A stretch of DNA of 50,582 nucleotides from Lachnospiraceae bacterium (GTDB lineage: Bacteria; Bacillota; Clostridia; Lachnospirales; Lachnospiraceae), in assembly GCA_028693705.1 (NCBI GenBank), contig JAQUUX010000007.1:1-50582 (forward strand). Direction: 5' to 3'. Both the position numbers and the translations under genes were made by a program. The notes under the pieces are model-generated. The model was not told where the DNA came from. It did not search any database and saw only the letters and a list, made by a program, of their open reading frames with translations. Below, piece by piece: positions 1 through 8,064 of this stretch. The stretch's first letter is position 1; each line of letters opens with the position of its first letter.

Positions 1-22
1 AAATGGAGGTGTCATAATTCAG

Positions 23-92
23 TTATCCACAATTGATAGCAGTCTGAGAAGAAATTGGAGTAGTGCGCTCTTTTTTTCAAAAGTTATCCACA
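23..92 (+). promoter_or_regulatory. Pair of DnaA-box-like 9-mers
   Basis: TTATCCACA, a perfect match to the bacterial DnaA-box consensus TTATNCACA, occurs at 23-31 and again at 84-92 in the same orientation, 61 bp apart. They sit in AT-rich, non-coding sequence just before a truncated ATPase gene. One such 9-mer is expected by chance in a window this size, so only the pairing is notable. There is no dnaA, dnaN or other replication gene nearby, so an origin is not claimed. They could be remnants of a plasmid or mobile-element origin, a DnaA titration site, or coincidence. Confidence 0.3.
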
Positions 93-96
93 TGGA

Positions 97-1194
97 TTGA
101 AAATGAATTATGAAATTACCTCAAATAAAAAAGACATCCAAGATCAAATAATTTTAGATGAAGTCCAATATATTTCAGAGTTATTCCCATATATAAAAAT
201 GGAATGTGATAAAACAGATGAGAAAGGAAGATTTTTACTTACAGGATCACAACAATATCATTTGATGAAAAATGTTTCTGAATCGTTAGCTGGGAGAGTA
301 GGAATTATAGAATTGGCGGGGCTCTCTTTACGGGAAATTATGAATGTTGATTTTCATAAAACATTTGTGCCGAATGAAGAGTATATTGAGAAACGAAGCA
401 AGTATTATAAGCCATGCGATAATATTTGGGAGATCATACATAAAGGAGGATATCCTGCTTTATATGTAGATGACGTTAATTGGCAAACTTTTTACAGTTC
501 TTATGTACAGACCTATATTGATCGGGATATTAACGAGCTTGGAAATATCAAGGATAAGCTTAAGTTTACACAGTTTCTTACGGCGATGGCGGCCAGAACC
601 GGACAGATGCTAAATTATTCTTCTGTTGCTGAACAGCTGGAAATTGCTGTGAGTACAGTCAAAGAATGGGTTTCTTTGCTTGAGGCGTCCGGAATTGTAT
701 ATATTATGCAACCATATACAAATTCAGCATTGCATAGGGTAATTAAAACACCTAAAATTTATTTTCGAGATACTGGCTTAGTATGTTTCTTGACTAAATA
801 CCAGACAGCTGAAACAGCGATGAATGGAGCAATGGCAGGAGAGCTTTTTGAAACATTTGTCGTGTCAGAGATTTTGAAGTCATTCTCCAATGCAGGGAAA
901 GACTATAGGATGTACGTTAGTTATTATCGTGGAAAAGACAAAATTCGAAAAAGCAGCAATGGAATAAAAATCGAGATGGAAGCCGAAATCGATATTCTTA
1001 TAGAACAAGACGATATAATTTATCCAATAGGGATTAAGATGTCTGCCAACCCTAAAATTGGTATGACAAATGCATTTGATATTTTAGACCGAATCCCAGA
1101 AAAAAAGAGAGGAATTGGAGTTATCTTATGTATGTATCATTCTCCATTATGGCTTAAAGATAATATCGTTGCCTTACCGGTTGAGTTCATTTGA
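97..1194 (+). pseudogene. 5'-truncated AAA ATPase with DUF4143 domain
   Basis: The encoded 365 residues match the middle and end of the AAA_14/DUF4143 ATPase family. The frame begins just before the Walker B region (ILDEVQYISELFPYI), followed by the sensor segment LLTGSQQYHLMKNVSESLAG and a DUF4143 C-terminal part with FRDTGLVCFL and LFETFVVSE. The N-terminal portion, which should carry the Walker A GxxGxGKT loop, is absent. The upstream frame has stops at 34, 37 and 61, and no Walker A is visible in the preceding 96 bases in any frame. The only starts are TTG at 97 and ATG at 103, without a convincing ribosome site. This looks like a remnant left by a deletion or rearrangement. Intact family members are often linked to toxin-antitoxin-like or mobile loci, but their role is unclear. 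A new start giving a functional fragment is unlikely because the nucleotide-binding loop is gone. Confidence 0.75.
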
Positions 1195-1310
1195 ATTTAT
1201 GAATGGTATATTGTGTATAGTAATTTTGCACATATATACAACCCTGAAACTTTGGTAGTAATTACCAATTACGAGCAAAAAAAATAATACTGTACAATTA
1301 GTAACACTGG

Positions 1311-1356
1311 GTAGTAGCTGACGTGAATGCCTTCACTTTAGCTACTATTTTTATTT
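1311..1356 (+). terminator. Intrinsic terminator after the truncated ATPase
   Basis: TAGTAGCT (1312-1319) pairs with AGCTACTA (1340-1347), with an inner GTGAA/TTCAC stem, followed by TTTTTATTT. It separates the remnant gene from the MATE gene. The rest of the 1195-1403 gap shows only a short AGGGA/TCCCT hairpin (1366-1378) and the ribosome site of the next gene. Confidence 0.7.
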
Positions 1357-1403
1357 GCGCAAAATAGGGAGCGTCCCTGTTTTATAAGAAGGAGAAAGAA
1401 AAA

Positions 1404-2783
1404 ATGAATCAAAACTCAAATCAATATCTTGCAGAGGTACCAATTGGAAAATTAATGATGAAATTTTCAATTCCATGTATCATGTCTTTGCTTGTATCAT
1501 CACTTTATAATATCGTCGATCAGATTTTTATCGGAAGAGGTGTTGGATACCTTGGAAACGGCGCTACCAATGTAGTGTTCCCGATCACTGTCATTGCATT
1601 GGCTATTGCGCTGATGATCGGTGACGGATGTGCAGCATTTTTAAGTATCTGCCAGGGTAAAAAAGATACAGAAGGTACGAAAAAGGGTGTAGGTAATGCA
1701 GTTACTTTGTTAGTCCTGATCAGTATTATCTTAATGATTATTTTCATGGTTGGTCGTGAAGGTATCCTGGGAGCATTTGGTGCAACGGAGAATAATATCG
1801 CATATGCAAGAGACTACTTTAATATTATCGCAGTCGGCATTCCATTCTTCATATTTGCCAATGGATTAAATTCTGTGATCAGAGCTGATGGCAGTCCTCA
1901 GTTTGCCATGTTATCCACATTAGTGGGATGTGTCATCAACGTTATCCTGGATCCGATTGCGATATTCGTATTACATTGGGGGGTAAAAGGAGCAGCAATA
2001 GCGACTATTGTTGGTCAGATTGTATCTGCAGGTCTTGCTGTCTATTATTTGTTTCACACAAAATCCTTTAAATTATCCCAAAACAGTTTTATCATAAAAG
2101 GCTCTATTCTAAAGAGGGTTTTACCACTTGGAATCAGCAGTTTTCTGACACAGCTGTCAATTGTTATTATCATGGGTGTTATGAACAATGTACTGGTAAC
2201 ATACGGGGCAATGTCAAAATATGGCGCAGATATTCCCATGACAGTCGTTGGTATTGTTATGAAGGTATTCCAGATCGTTATTGCATTTGTAATCGGTGTG
2301 GCAGCAGGCTCTCAGCCCATTGTCGGATATAACTATGGTGCAGGTCATTTTGGACGTGTAAAAGAGATTTATAAGAAAATGATGATGGCGGAAGTATGCA
2401 TTGGTATTGTGGCAACTATCTGTTTTGAACTTTTCCCGTTACAGCTCATTGGTTTGTTCGGAAGTGAAAGTGATTTATATAACGAATTTGGAATTTTAGC
2501 ATTCAGGATCTTTTTAAGTACGATCATTTTCTGCTGTGTGGTAAAGTCTACAAGCGTATTTTTACAATCACTGGGAAAGCCGATGATGTCCATGGGATTA
2601 TCTTTAATGAGAGATTTTATCCTGAGTGTTCCGCTTGTGCTGATTTTGCCATTGGCATTTGGTGTAGAAGGACCGTTATTTTCAGCACCGATTGCAGATA
2701 TTGTGACTTTCCTTGCTGTAGTGATTATGATGAGGCATGTCATGAAAGAATTAAGTTCAATGATGAAAAAGGAAAGGGTATAA
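1404..2783 (+). CDS. MATE family multidrug efflux transporter
   Basis: This 459-residue membrane protein has the length and layout of the MATE (MatE, NorM/MepA-like) family. It has about 12 hydrophobic segments in two homologous halves, with the family-typical N-terminal run IPCIMSLLVSSLYNIVDQIF and a second-half start near PLGISSFLTQLSIVII. MATE proteins export cationic drugs or metabolites across the cytoplasmic membrane using Na+ or H+ gradients. The substrate here cannot be read from sequence. The start is well supported by AAGGAG seven bases upstream of ATG. It is followed after only four bases by a cytidylate-kinase-like gene, so the two are probably co-transcribed. A terminator lies upstream, and no clear sigma-A promoter was found in the short leader. 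Confidence 0.9.
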   Translation: MNQNSNQYLAEVPIGKLMMKFSIPCIMSLLVSSLYNIVDQIFIGRGVGYLGNGATNVVFPITVIALAIALMIGDGCAAFLSICQGKKDTEGTKKGVGNAVTLLVLISIILMIIFMVGREGILGAFGATENNIAYARDYFNIIAVGIPFFIFANGLNSVIRADGSPQFAMLSTLVGCVINVILDPIAIFVLHWGVKGAAIATIVGQIVSAGLAVYYLFHTKSFKLSQNSFIIKGSILKRVLPLGISSFLTQLSIVIIMGVMNNVLVTYGAMSKYGADIPMTVVGIVMKVFQIVIAFVIGVAAGSQPIVGYNYGAGHFGRVKEIYKKMMMAEVCIGIVATICFELFPLQLIGLFGSESDLYNEFGILAFRIFLSTIIFCCVVKSTSVFLQSLGKPMMSMGLSLMRDFILSVPLVLILPLAFGVEGPLFSAPIADIVTFLAVVIMMRHVMKELSSMMKKERV

Positions 2784-2787
2784 ATAT

Positions 2788-3372
2788 ATGGATAAGAAAA
2801 TTATTACAATCGGAAGACAGTTTGGTTCCGGAGGACGTGAACTGGGAAAAATGTTAGCTGAAAAGCTGAATATTTCCTACTATGATAAAGAAATCATTGA
2901 TTCCGCAGCAGTGATCAGCGGCTTATCAAAAGAATACATAGCACAAAATGACGAGGTAGTAACGAACAGTTTCCTGTATTCTCTCGTCATGGGCACCAGG
3001 ACTTTAACCGGACAGAAAACAGTTGAAGAGATTAAAATGGATGCACAGAGAGAAGCACTTAAGGAAATTGCAGCAAAAGGCAGCTGCGTAATCATAGGAA
3101 GGGTAGCAGATTATACCTTACGGGAAGAAAATCCTTTCCGGATATTTATATCTGCTGATGAAAATGATCGTGTACAAAGAGTGTGCAAGAGAGATAGCTT
3201 ATCGAAAGAGGAAGCCTTGAAGAAGATCCGCAAAATGGATAAATTAAGAGCAGCATACTACAATGAATATGCAGATGCTGCCTGGGGTAAAGCTGATAAC
3301 TATGATCTGTGTATCAATCTTTCAAAGATAAGCATGGAAAAAGCAATTGCAATGATTGTTATGAATTTTTAA
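2788..3372 (+). CDS. Cytidylate kinase-like family protein
   Basis: A 194-residue protein of the Cytidylate_kin2 type. It opens with a P-loop-like element, ITIGRQFGSGGRELGKML (about residues 6-23). It continues with the NMP-kinase-like segments IGRVADYTL and a lid-like stretch rich in Arg/Lys (RVQRVCKRDSLSKEEALKKI). This family is widespread in Clostridia beside the true cmk, which is longer and has a different lid. Its substrate is not established, and nucleotide phosphorylation is inferred from fold only. The ATG follows the MATE stop codon by four bases and uses a ribosome site inside the end of that gene (AAAGG), suggesting translational coupling. The gene is complete, with no damaged motif. 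Confidence 0.8.
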   Translation: MDKKIITIGRQFGSGGRELGKMLAEKLNISYYDKEIIDSAAVISGLSKEYIAQNDEVVTNSFLYSLVMGTRTLTGQKTVEEIKMDAQREALKEIAAKGSCVIIGRVADYTLREENPFRIFISADENDRVQRVCKRDSLSKEEALKKIRKMDKLRAAYYNEYADAAWGKADNYDLCINLSKISMEKAIAMIVMNF

Positions 3373-3401
3373 ATTAGTACGAGAAAACATAGAATAGTGA
3401 T

Positions 3402-3923
3402 ATGTCGTCTGCTGTAGCATCGGCGGATCAGGCTGCAGCGAATCAGGCTGCAGCAGACCAGGATGCAGCAGACCAGCCGGTAAGTGCAACACAGGCAGCT
3501 ACTTTGCACTTTCAGGAAAAGACAGGACTGGAGTGGCCCATCGTAGGAAATGTGCTGATTAACTACAGCATGGATAAGCCGGTATATTTTGCAACTTTAG
3601 AGCAGTATAAATACAATCCGGCGATTGTAATCCAGGCAACAGAAGGCGCAAAAATCCAGGCAGCAGCTGACGGGCAGGTTACAGAAGTTGGCAGTTCATC
3701 CGCACTGGGTAACTACGTGTGTTGTGATCTGGGAGACGGTTACGAATTAACCTATGGACAACTAAAACAGATTGATGTAAAAAAAGGTGCATATCTTCAT
3801 GCCGGAGATGTTATCGGACAGGTAGCGGCACCCAGCAAATATTATAGTACAGAAGGAACCAACGCTTATTTTGCCATGACAAAAGATGGGGAGCCTGTAA
3901 ATCCTCTTACTTTATTACCATAA
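3402..3923 (+). CDS. Degenerate LytM/M23-like domain protein lacking a signal sequence
   Basis: This 173-residue protein has an Ala/Asp/Gln-rich N-terminal repeat stretch (about residues 5-35) followed by a LytM/M23-type beta domain (about residues 75-170; ADGQVTEVG, GNYVCCDLGDGYELTYGQL, HAGDVIGQV). In active M23 peptidases the zinc ligands lie in H..D and HxH motifs. Here the matching positions read as CCDLGD and NAYFAM, so metal binding is probably lost, as in some SpoIIQ-like or regulatory LytM domains. Related clostridial proteins begin with a membrane anchor, but none is encoded. The frame has a stop at 3390 and there is no ribosome site before the ATG. I infer a 5'-truncated gene, or one translated only by coupling to the kinase gene 29 bases upstream. 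A true soluble protein cannot be excluded. Confidence 0.6.
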   Translation: MSSAVASADQAAANQAAADQDAADQPVSATQAATLHFQEKTGLEWPIVGNVLINYSMDKPVYFATLEQYKYNPAIVIQATEGAKIQAAADGQVTEVGSSSALGNYVCCDLGDGYELTYGQLKQIDVKKGAYLHAGDVIGQVAAPSKYYSTEGTNAYFAMTKDGEPVNPLTLLP

Positions 3924-3951
3924 AAAGATCATAGAAAACGAGGTAGAAAAG

Positions 3952-5199
3952 GTGCTTCAGATTATACATGGAAAAGTCATGACGATGACCGGCGTTATCT
4001 ATGAAGATGGCTTAGTAGAAATTGAAAATGGGAAGATTACCGGAATCACAGAATACAGATCAGAACATTTGTCATCACCGGACAGCAAGAAGAAAAACAA
4101 CACAGACAATAACGCAGGTAATAGCAAAAAAAATGACAATATCGTCATAAATGCAGAAGGCTGCTGGGTCATGCCGGGTCTTATTGAAGCACACTGTCAT
4201 ATGGGAATCACAGAAGAAAAGAAAGGCATCGAGGGCGATGACTGCAATGAAAGTGTGCATCCGATTACGCCTATGCTCCGGGCAATTGATGCGATTAATC
4301 CTATGGATGCAGCTTTTGATGATGCAGTAAGAGCCGGGATCACATCGGCCATGATTGGTCCAGGCAGCGCTAATGTAGTGGGCGGACAGTTTGCTTTTGT
4401 GAAGACGAAGGGCAGAAGTATGGACGACTTGATTGTGCTGGCACCCGCGGCCATGAAGGTGGCTTTTGGAGAAAATCCCAAGGTAAATTACAGTGGCATG
4501 GGACAGTCCCCGGCCACCAGAATGGCCATTGCCGGTATGCTGCGCAGGGAATTATGGGAAGCGAAGCAATATCAGAGCCAAAAGAAAAAAGCAGCCAAAA
4601 ATAAAGAAAATTTCACTGAAAGTTTTCACTGGGAGAGCTGGCTGCCGGTACTGGAACATCGTATTCCTCTAAAAGCCCATGTACACAGAGCGGATGATAT
4701 CTTTACCGCTATTCGAATTGCCAAAGAATTCGATTTGGATATGACGCTGGATCATTGCAGTGAGGGACATTTGATTGCAGAGGAGATAGCGGAGAGCGGA
4801 TTCCCGGCAATTTTAGGTCCGGATTTTGCCAGTAGAAATAAAATAGAAGTACAGAATATGGCATTTAAAACAGCCGGCATATTACATCAGGCAGGTGTGA
4901 AGACAGCGATTACCACAGACCATCCGGTAAGTATCATTCAGTCACTTCCTCTTTGCGCAGGCATGGCAGTAAAAGCTGTACTGCCCATGGAGGAAGGTTT
5001 AAAATCCATTACGATTTATCCTGCTCAGATCTGTCGGGTAGATGACAGGGTAGGAAGTCTGGGAGTTGGAAAAGACGGGGATATCGCTATTTTTGATGGA
5101 AATCCTATGGAGCTTTTTACACATAATCTTTGCACAGTTATCAATGGGCAGATTCAGTATAAAGCAGATGATTTTTCAGCCCGGGTTTGCTATAATTAG
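3952..5199 (+). CDS. Amidohydrolase family protein (imidazolonepropionase-like)
   Basis: A 415-residue metal-dependent amidohydrolase. The N-terminal beta-sandwich (HGKVMTMTGVIYEDGLVEIENGKI) leads into the metal-binding HxH in EAHCHMG (about residues 81-87). Further likely ligands or active-site residues occur in KAHVHRADD, LDHCSEGH and TTDHPVS. The C-terminus closes the sandwich with GSLGVGKDGDIAIFDGNPM. This matches the imidazolonepropionase/prolidase-like branch of the superfamily, but the substrate is unknown. A Ser/Asn/Lys-rich insertion near residues 42-62 in the N-terminal sandwich is unusual and looks like a flexible loop. The start is GTG at 3952, preceded by GAGGTAGAAAAG. The next gene begins five bases after the stop, suggesting one transcript. 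Confidence 0.85.
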   Translation: MLQIIHGKVMTMTGVIYEDGLVEIENGKITGITEYRSEHLSSPDSKKKNNTDNNAGNSKKNDNIVINAEGCWVMPGLIEAHCHMGITEEKKGIEGDDCNESVHPITPMLRAIDAINPMDAAFDDAVRAGITSAMIGPGSANVVGGQFAFVKTKGRSMDDLIVLAPAAMKVAFGENPKVNYSGMGQSPATRMAIAGMLRRELWEAKQYQSQKKKAAKNKENFTESFHWESWLPVLEHRIPLKAHVHRADDIFTAIRIAKEFDLDMTLDHCSEGHLIAEEIAESGFPAILGPDFASRNKIEVQNMAFKTAGILHQAGVKTAITTDHPVSIIQSLPLCAGMAVKAVLPMEEGLKSITIYPAQICRVDDRVGSLGVGKDGDIAIFDGNPMELFTHNLCTVINGQIQYKADDFSARVCYN

Positions 5200-5204
5200 A
5201 AAAT

Positions 5205-6554
5205 ATGAAGACAAGACGATGGATAGGTCTCCTTCTGGCAATTTGCCTGTTGACAGGCTGTGGTACAGGTTGGGGAGTGGAAAATATTACAAATACAGAA
5301 TTGCAGTTCATGGAGGCTGAACCGGTTATTAACTATGAAGTACCGGAGAGTATGCCCAGTCTGTTGGTAGACCAGATAGGATATCTTACAGATAGTCCTA
5401 AGGTTGCGGTGGTAAAAAATAAGAATCTACCGAAAACATTCCGTGTCGTGAATGCTGATACAGGAAAATGTGTCTTGGAAGAGAGCGTGGAAACATCAAT
5501 ATTGACAGCCGGAACCTCTAAAATCGGCTATGCGGATTTTTCCAAGGTAACGATCCCGGGTAATTATTATCTGGAATGTGACACACTTGGACGATCTTAT
5601 TCTTTTGCAATAAACGATGAGGTTTATTGGCCACTATTCCAGCAGATGAATGGATTGTTTTACGGCGACAGCAGTATTGGAATTGGCTGGCAGGAAAAGA
5701 ATATTTCCGATAATACAGTAAAAGATCAGGCCATGTCAGTTATGAATCTGTTACTCGCATATGAAATGAATGCAGATTTTTTTGCAGCAGATGAGGATGC
5801 GAATCAGATTCCTGATATGCTGGATCAGATTTCTACAGAAATATTATATCTGTTATCCATACAGGAAAATAATGGCTCTGTTACGCTGGATGCAGAGGAG
5901 TCTATTTACTGTGCAGCAGCTTTTGCAAAATACAGCTATCAGTATAAAGCCTTTGACAGTGCAATTGCTACAAAATGTCTGCAGGCGGCAGACAGTGCAT
6001 GGAAATACGTGGAAAAATCAGGTAAGAAAATACCGGATGATGTTTTATATATGGCGGCGGCAGAGTTATATCGTGCATCAGGCAGTAATAAATATAGAGA
6101 GGCCGTGAACACGTACCTGAAAAATAATTATCAGACGGATGAAAATGACAGTCTTTATGAATTTTATGGTGACGTTACCTACATTTCCACTAAACAAAAG
6201 GTAGATGTGGATGTTTGTACCAGCATCATGAAGAAAATCATGAATAAGGCCGAGAATATCGCCACTGAACTTCGGGATAAACCGTTTAAAACATTGGGAA
6301 ATGAAGAACAGAATAATACTGAGGAACTTTTATGGAATATGGTGGAGCTCTCCGTGGTAGATACGATTATTGCAAATCATGAATATGATACGCTGATTGA
6401 AAATCACTTACATTATTTTTTGGGTGTGAATGGAAAAGCAGAATGCTTTTTCCAGGGATTTGGTGAAAAGGAAGTGGCGGTAGAACGAAGTATTAACACC
6501 TCTTACCGTTTGACTTCGGAATGTATCCTGATGTGTGGTATTATCATGAAGTAA
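5205..6554 (+). CDS. Lipoprotein with cellulase N-terminal Ig-like domain and degenerate GH9-like domain
   Basis: A 449-residue predicted lipoprotein with a signal peptide ending in the lipobox LLTGC (Cys about residue 19). Residues about 52-135 resemble the N-terminal immunoglobulin-like domain of family 9 glycoside hydrolases (LLVDQIGYLTDSPKVAVV). The helical part resembles a GH9 barrel: LLLAYEMNADFF and NQIPDMLDQISTEILYLLSIQ match the usual LLLAYE, VPDLLDE and WLLKMQ segments. The catalytic DAGD motif expected before LLLAYE is missing, with GIGWQEKNISDNTVKDQ in its place. The C-terminal His/Glu catalytic segments are not recognisable. It probably does not hydrolyse cellulose. A binding, scaffolding or envelope role is possible. 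It ends just before a bidirectional terminator. Confidence 0.7.
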   Translation: MKTRRWIGLLLAICLLTGCGTGWGVENITNTELQFMEAEPVINYEVPESMPSLLVDQIGYLTDSPKVAVVKNKNLPKTFRVVNADTGKCVLEESVETSILTAGTSKIGYADFSKVTIPGNYYLECDTLGRSYSFAINDEVYWPLFQQMNGLFYGDSSIGIGWQEKNISDNTVKDQAMSVMNLLLAYEMNADFFAADEDANQIPDMLDQISTEILYLLSIQENNGSVTLDAEESIYCAAAFAKYSYQYKAFDSAIATKCLQAADSAWKYVEKSGKKIPDDVLYMAAAELYRASGSNKYREAVNTYLKNNYQTDENDSLYEFYGDVTYISTKQKVDVDVCTSIMKKIMNKAENIATELRDKPFKTLGNEEQNNTEELLWNMVELSVVDTIIANHEYDTLIENHLHYFLGVNGKAECFFQGFGEKEVAVERSINTSYRLTSECILMCGIIMK

Positions 6555-6558
6555 AAAT

Positions 6559-6592
6559 AAAGGCATAACCAACAATATCGGGTTATGCCTTT
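6559..6592. terminator. Bidirectional intrinsic terminator
   Basis: A perfect 12-bp stem, AAAGGCATAACC (6559-6570) and GGTTATGCCTTT (6581-6592), with a 10-base loop lies between convergent genes. A-rich and T-rich flanks let it serve both the lipoprotein gene and the minus-strand phosphatase gene. Confidence 0.85.
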
Positions 6593-6597
6593 ACGTT

Positions 6598-7218
6598 TTA
6601 TGAAACCTGTTTATAGAATAATTTGCATTCGTCTAATACCTGATAAATTCCATTCTCAAGTCGTACAATACATACGCCGCAATTTTTCTGCAAATCACCG
6701 CTCCAATAATCTGCGATACCATGGTTCTTAATGTGACAAAGCAAAGCTTTATTCAATGCACCATGGGCCGTTATCATTATCCGGTCCCATTCCTTTTCAT
6801 GAGGCTCGATTTCTTCTTTTAAAAAGGAAGCAGCTCTGGCACAGACAGCTTCAAAACTTTCTCCATCAGCAGGCGCTCTGTAGAGTTCCGGCGCAGAAAA
6901 GAAATAGTGGAACGGATCAGTGAGATCGGCGAAAAGTTTTTTGGAATCGCCGCCTTCATAGCTTCCAAAACTGATCTCCTTTAAACGATCGTCAGTCTGA
7001 ATTTCCAATCTGCGGTTTCCCAGAATAAGGTTTGCCGTTTCATATGCTCTTTGTAGCGGAGAAGAAAAAATCCGGTCAAAAGGGACATCATGTAAAGCAA
7101 TGCCGGTTTCTCTGGCAAGCTGTCTTCCGTTTTCATTTAATGCAATATCAGTTCTGCCCTGCAGCAGATGTTGTTCATTCCAGGGTGTTTCCCCATGTCT
7201 TACAATATATAATTCCAA
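6598..7218 (-). CDS. Histidine phosphatase family protein
   Basis: A 206-residue member of the phosphoglycerate-mutase-like histidine phosphatase superfamily. The catalytic RHG is at residues 7-9 (MELYIVRHGETPWN). Further family signatures are LQGRTDIALNENG, FSSPLQRAYETA and the second histidine in MITAHGAL. Proteins of this length in Firmicutes include phosphatases of several small phosphomonoesters and cobamide-synthesis enzymes. The substrate here cannot be assigned. Its start lies four bases after the stop of the upstream acyltransferase gene on the same strand, so the two form a plsC-phosphatase operon that ends at the terminator at 6559-6592. All catalytic motifs are intact. Confidence 0.85.
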   Translation of the reverse strand: MELYIVRHGETPWNEQHLLQGRTDIALNENGRQLARETGIALHDVPFDRIFSSPLQRAYETANLILGNRRLEIQTDDRLKEISFGSYEGGDSKKLFADLTDPFHYFFSAPELYRAPADGESFEAVCARAASFLKEEIEPHEKEWDRIMITAHGALNKALLCHIKNHGIADYWSGDLQKNCGVCIVRLENGIYQVLDECKLFYKQVS

Positions 7219-7222
7219 AATG

Positions 7223-7972
7223 TTACACCAATTCCTTATTTTTCTGATAAGACTTAATCATGATCTGACGCACATATTCCCCGATGTTTTTCTGATCTTC
7301 CTTTGAAAGATCTTTATAATAAACAGGCGCACTGTATTCAATGATAACATGCGCTCTGCGAATCTTGGGAAAATGATCTTCCAGAACAGCGTTACTGTTG
7401 TTAATGGTCATCGGGATAATGGGACATCCTGTTTTGGCAGCGATCTTAAAACTTCCGTCTTTAAAAGGAAGCATATCTTCGGACTTATCTTTGTTTCTGG
7501 TTCCTTCCGGGAATATGGCAATGGAAACACCATTCTTTACATGATCAATAGCAGCGAGAATGGTTTTCAGACCTTCCTTAATATTATCGCGATCCAGGAA
7601 GAGACAGTTTACAGCTCTCATCCAAGTACTCAGGAAAGGAACCTTTTCCATTTCTTTTTTGGCAATGTAGCCGGTCAGCCCGGGAGTTCTGGAATAGGTA
7701 GTTACAATATCAAAGAAACCACGATGGTTACCAATATATAATACGGCAGCATCCTTTGGCACATTTTCCTCGCCAATGACAGTTAAACGGACACCTGAAA
7801 TGAACAGGACACCATGAAAGGCCCACTGTACCAGTCTCAGAGAAGCCATTTGTTTGGCACGAGGATTGAATTTCCCGATAATCCATAGGACTAACAGGAT
7901 TGGAATGCCAATAATGAAAAAAATAACCAAAAATAATACGACAGCAATAGTCCGAATCATAATATTCTCCAA
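7223..7972 (-). CDS. plsC: 1-acyl-sn-glycerol-3-phosphate acyltransferase (PlsC family)
   Basis: A 249-residue PlsC-family acyltransferase. An N-terminal hydrophobic segment (residues about 7-33) anchors it to the membrane. The catalytic NHxxxxD motif is NHRGFFD (residues 82-88), and the substrate-binding motif is FPEGTR (residues 154-159). Known family members transfer a fatty acyl group to lysophosphatidic acid to make phosphatidic acid for phospholipids. Some paralogues have other acceptors, so the exact substrate is inferred. It is the first gene of a minus-strand pair with a histidine phosphatase. It has a strong candidate promoter (-10 at 8020-8025) that overlaps the divergent promoter of the VOC gene. 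GGAGAATATT precedes the ATG. Confidence 0.87.
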   Translation of the reverse strand: MENIMIRTIAVVLFLVIFFIIGIPILLVLWIIGKFNPRAKQMASLRLVQWAFHGVLFISGVRLTVIGEENVPKDAAVLYIGNHRGFFDIVTTYSRTPGLTGYIAKKEMEKVPFLSTWMRAVNCLFLDRDNIKEGLKTILAAIDHVKNGVSIAIFPEGTRNKDKSEDMLPFKDGSFKIAAKTGCPIIPMTINNSNAVLEDHFPKIRRAHVIIEYSAPVYYKDLSKEDQKNIGEYVRQIMIKSYQKNKELV

Positions 7973-7995
7973 TCTTGCAGACGGCCTGTAAGTTT

Positions 7996-8024
7996 TTGAC
8001 AGGACGTCAATCTGCCTTTATTAT
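7996..8024 (+). promoter_or_regulatory. Sigma-A-type promoter for the VOC gene with palindrome at its -35
   Basis: TTGACA (7996-8001), a 17-bp spacer and TATTAT (8019-8024) match the sigma-A consensus well and point to a start near 8031, 34 bases before the VOC gene. The -35 lies in the inverted repeat TTGAC-AGGAC-GTCAA (7996-8010), a possible repressor operator. The -10 overlaps the -10 of the divergent minus-strand promoter. Confidence 0.65.
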
Positions 8025-8048
8025 AAACATATATAAGGTTTAATTCAA
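8020..8048 (-). promoter_or_regulatory. Sigma-A-type promoter for the plsC-phosphatase operon
   Basis: Read on the minus strand, TTGAAT (8043-8048), a 17-bp spacer and TATAAT (8020-8025) form a good promoter firing toward plsC at 7972. The -10 shares five bases with the -10 of the divergent VOC promoter, so the two cannot be occupied at once. Confidence 0.65.
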
Positions 8049-8064
8049 CAACAGGAGGCAAAAA

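Noticed and set aside
1911-1919. Third DnaA-box-like TTATCCACA in the MATE gene
   Set aside because: A single 9-mer inside coding sequence is expected by chance in a window this size.
5066-5320. 84-codon ORF across the amidohydrolase-lipoprotein junction
   Set aside because: It is out of frame with two well-supported genes and has no ribosome site or family match.
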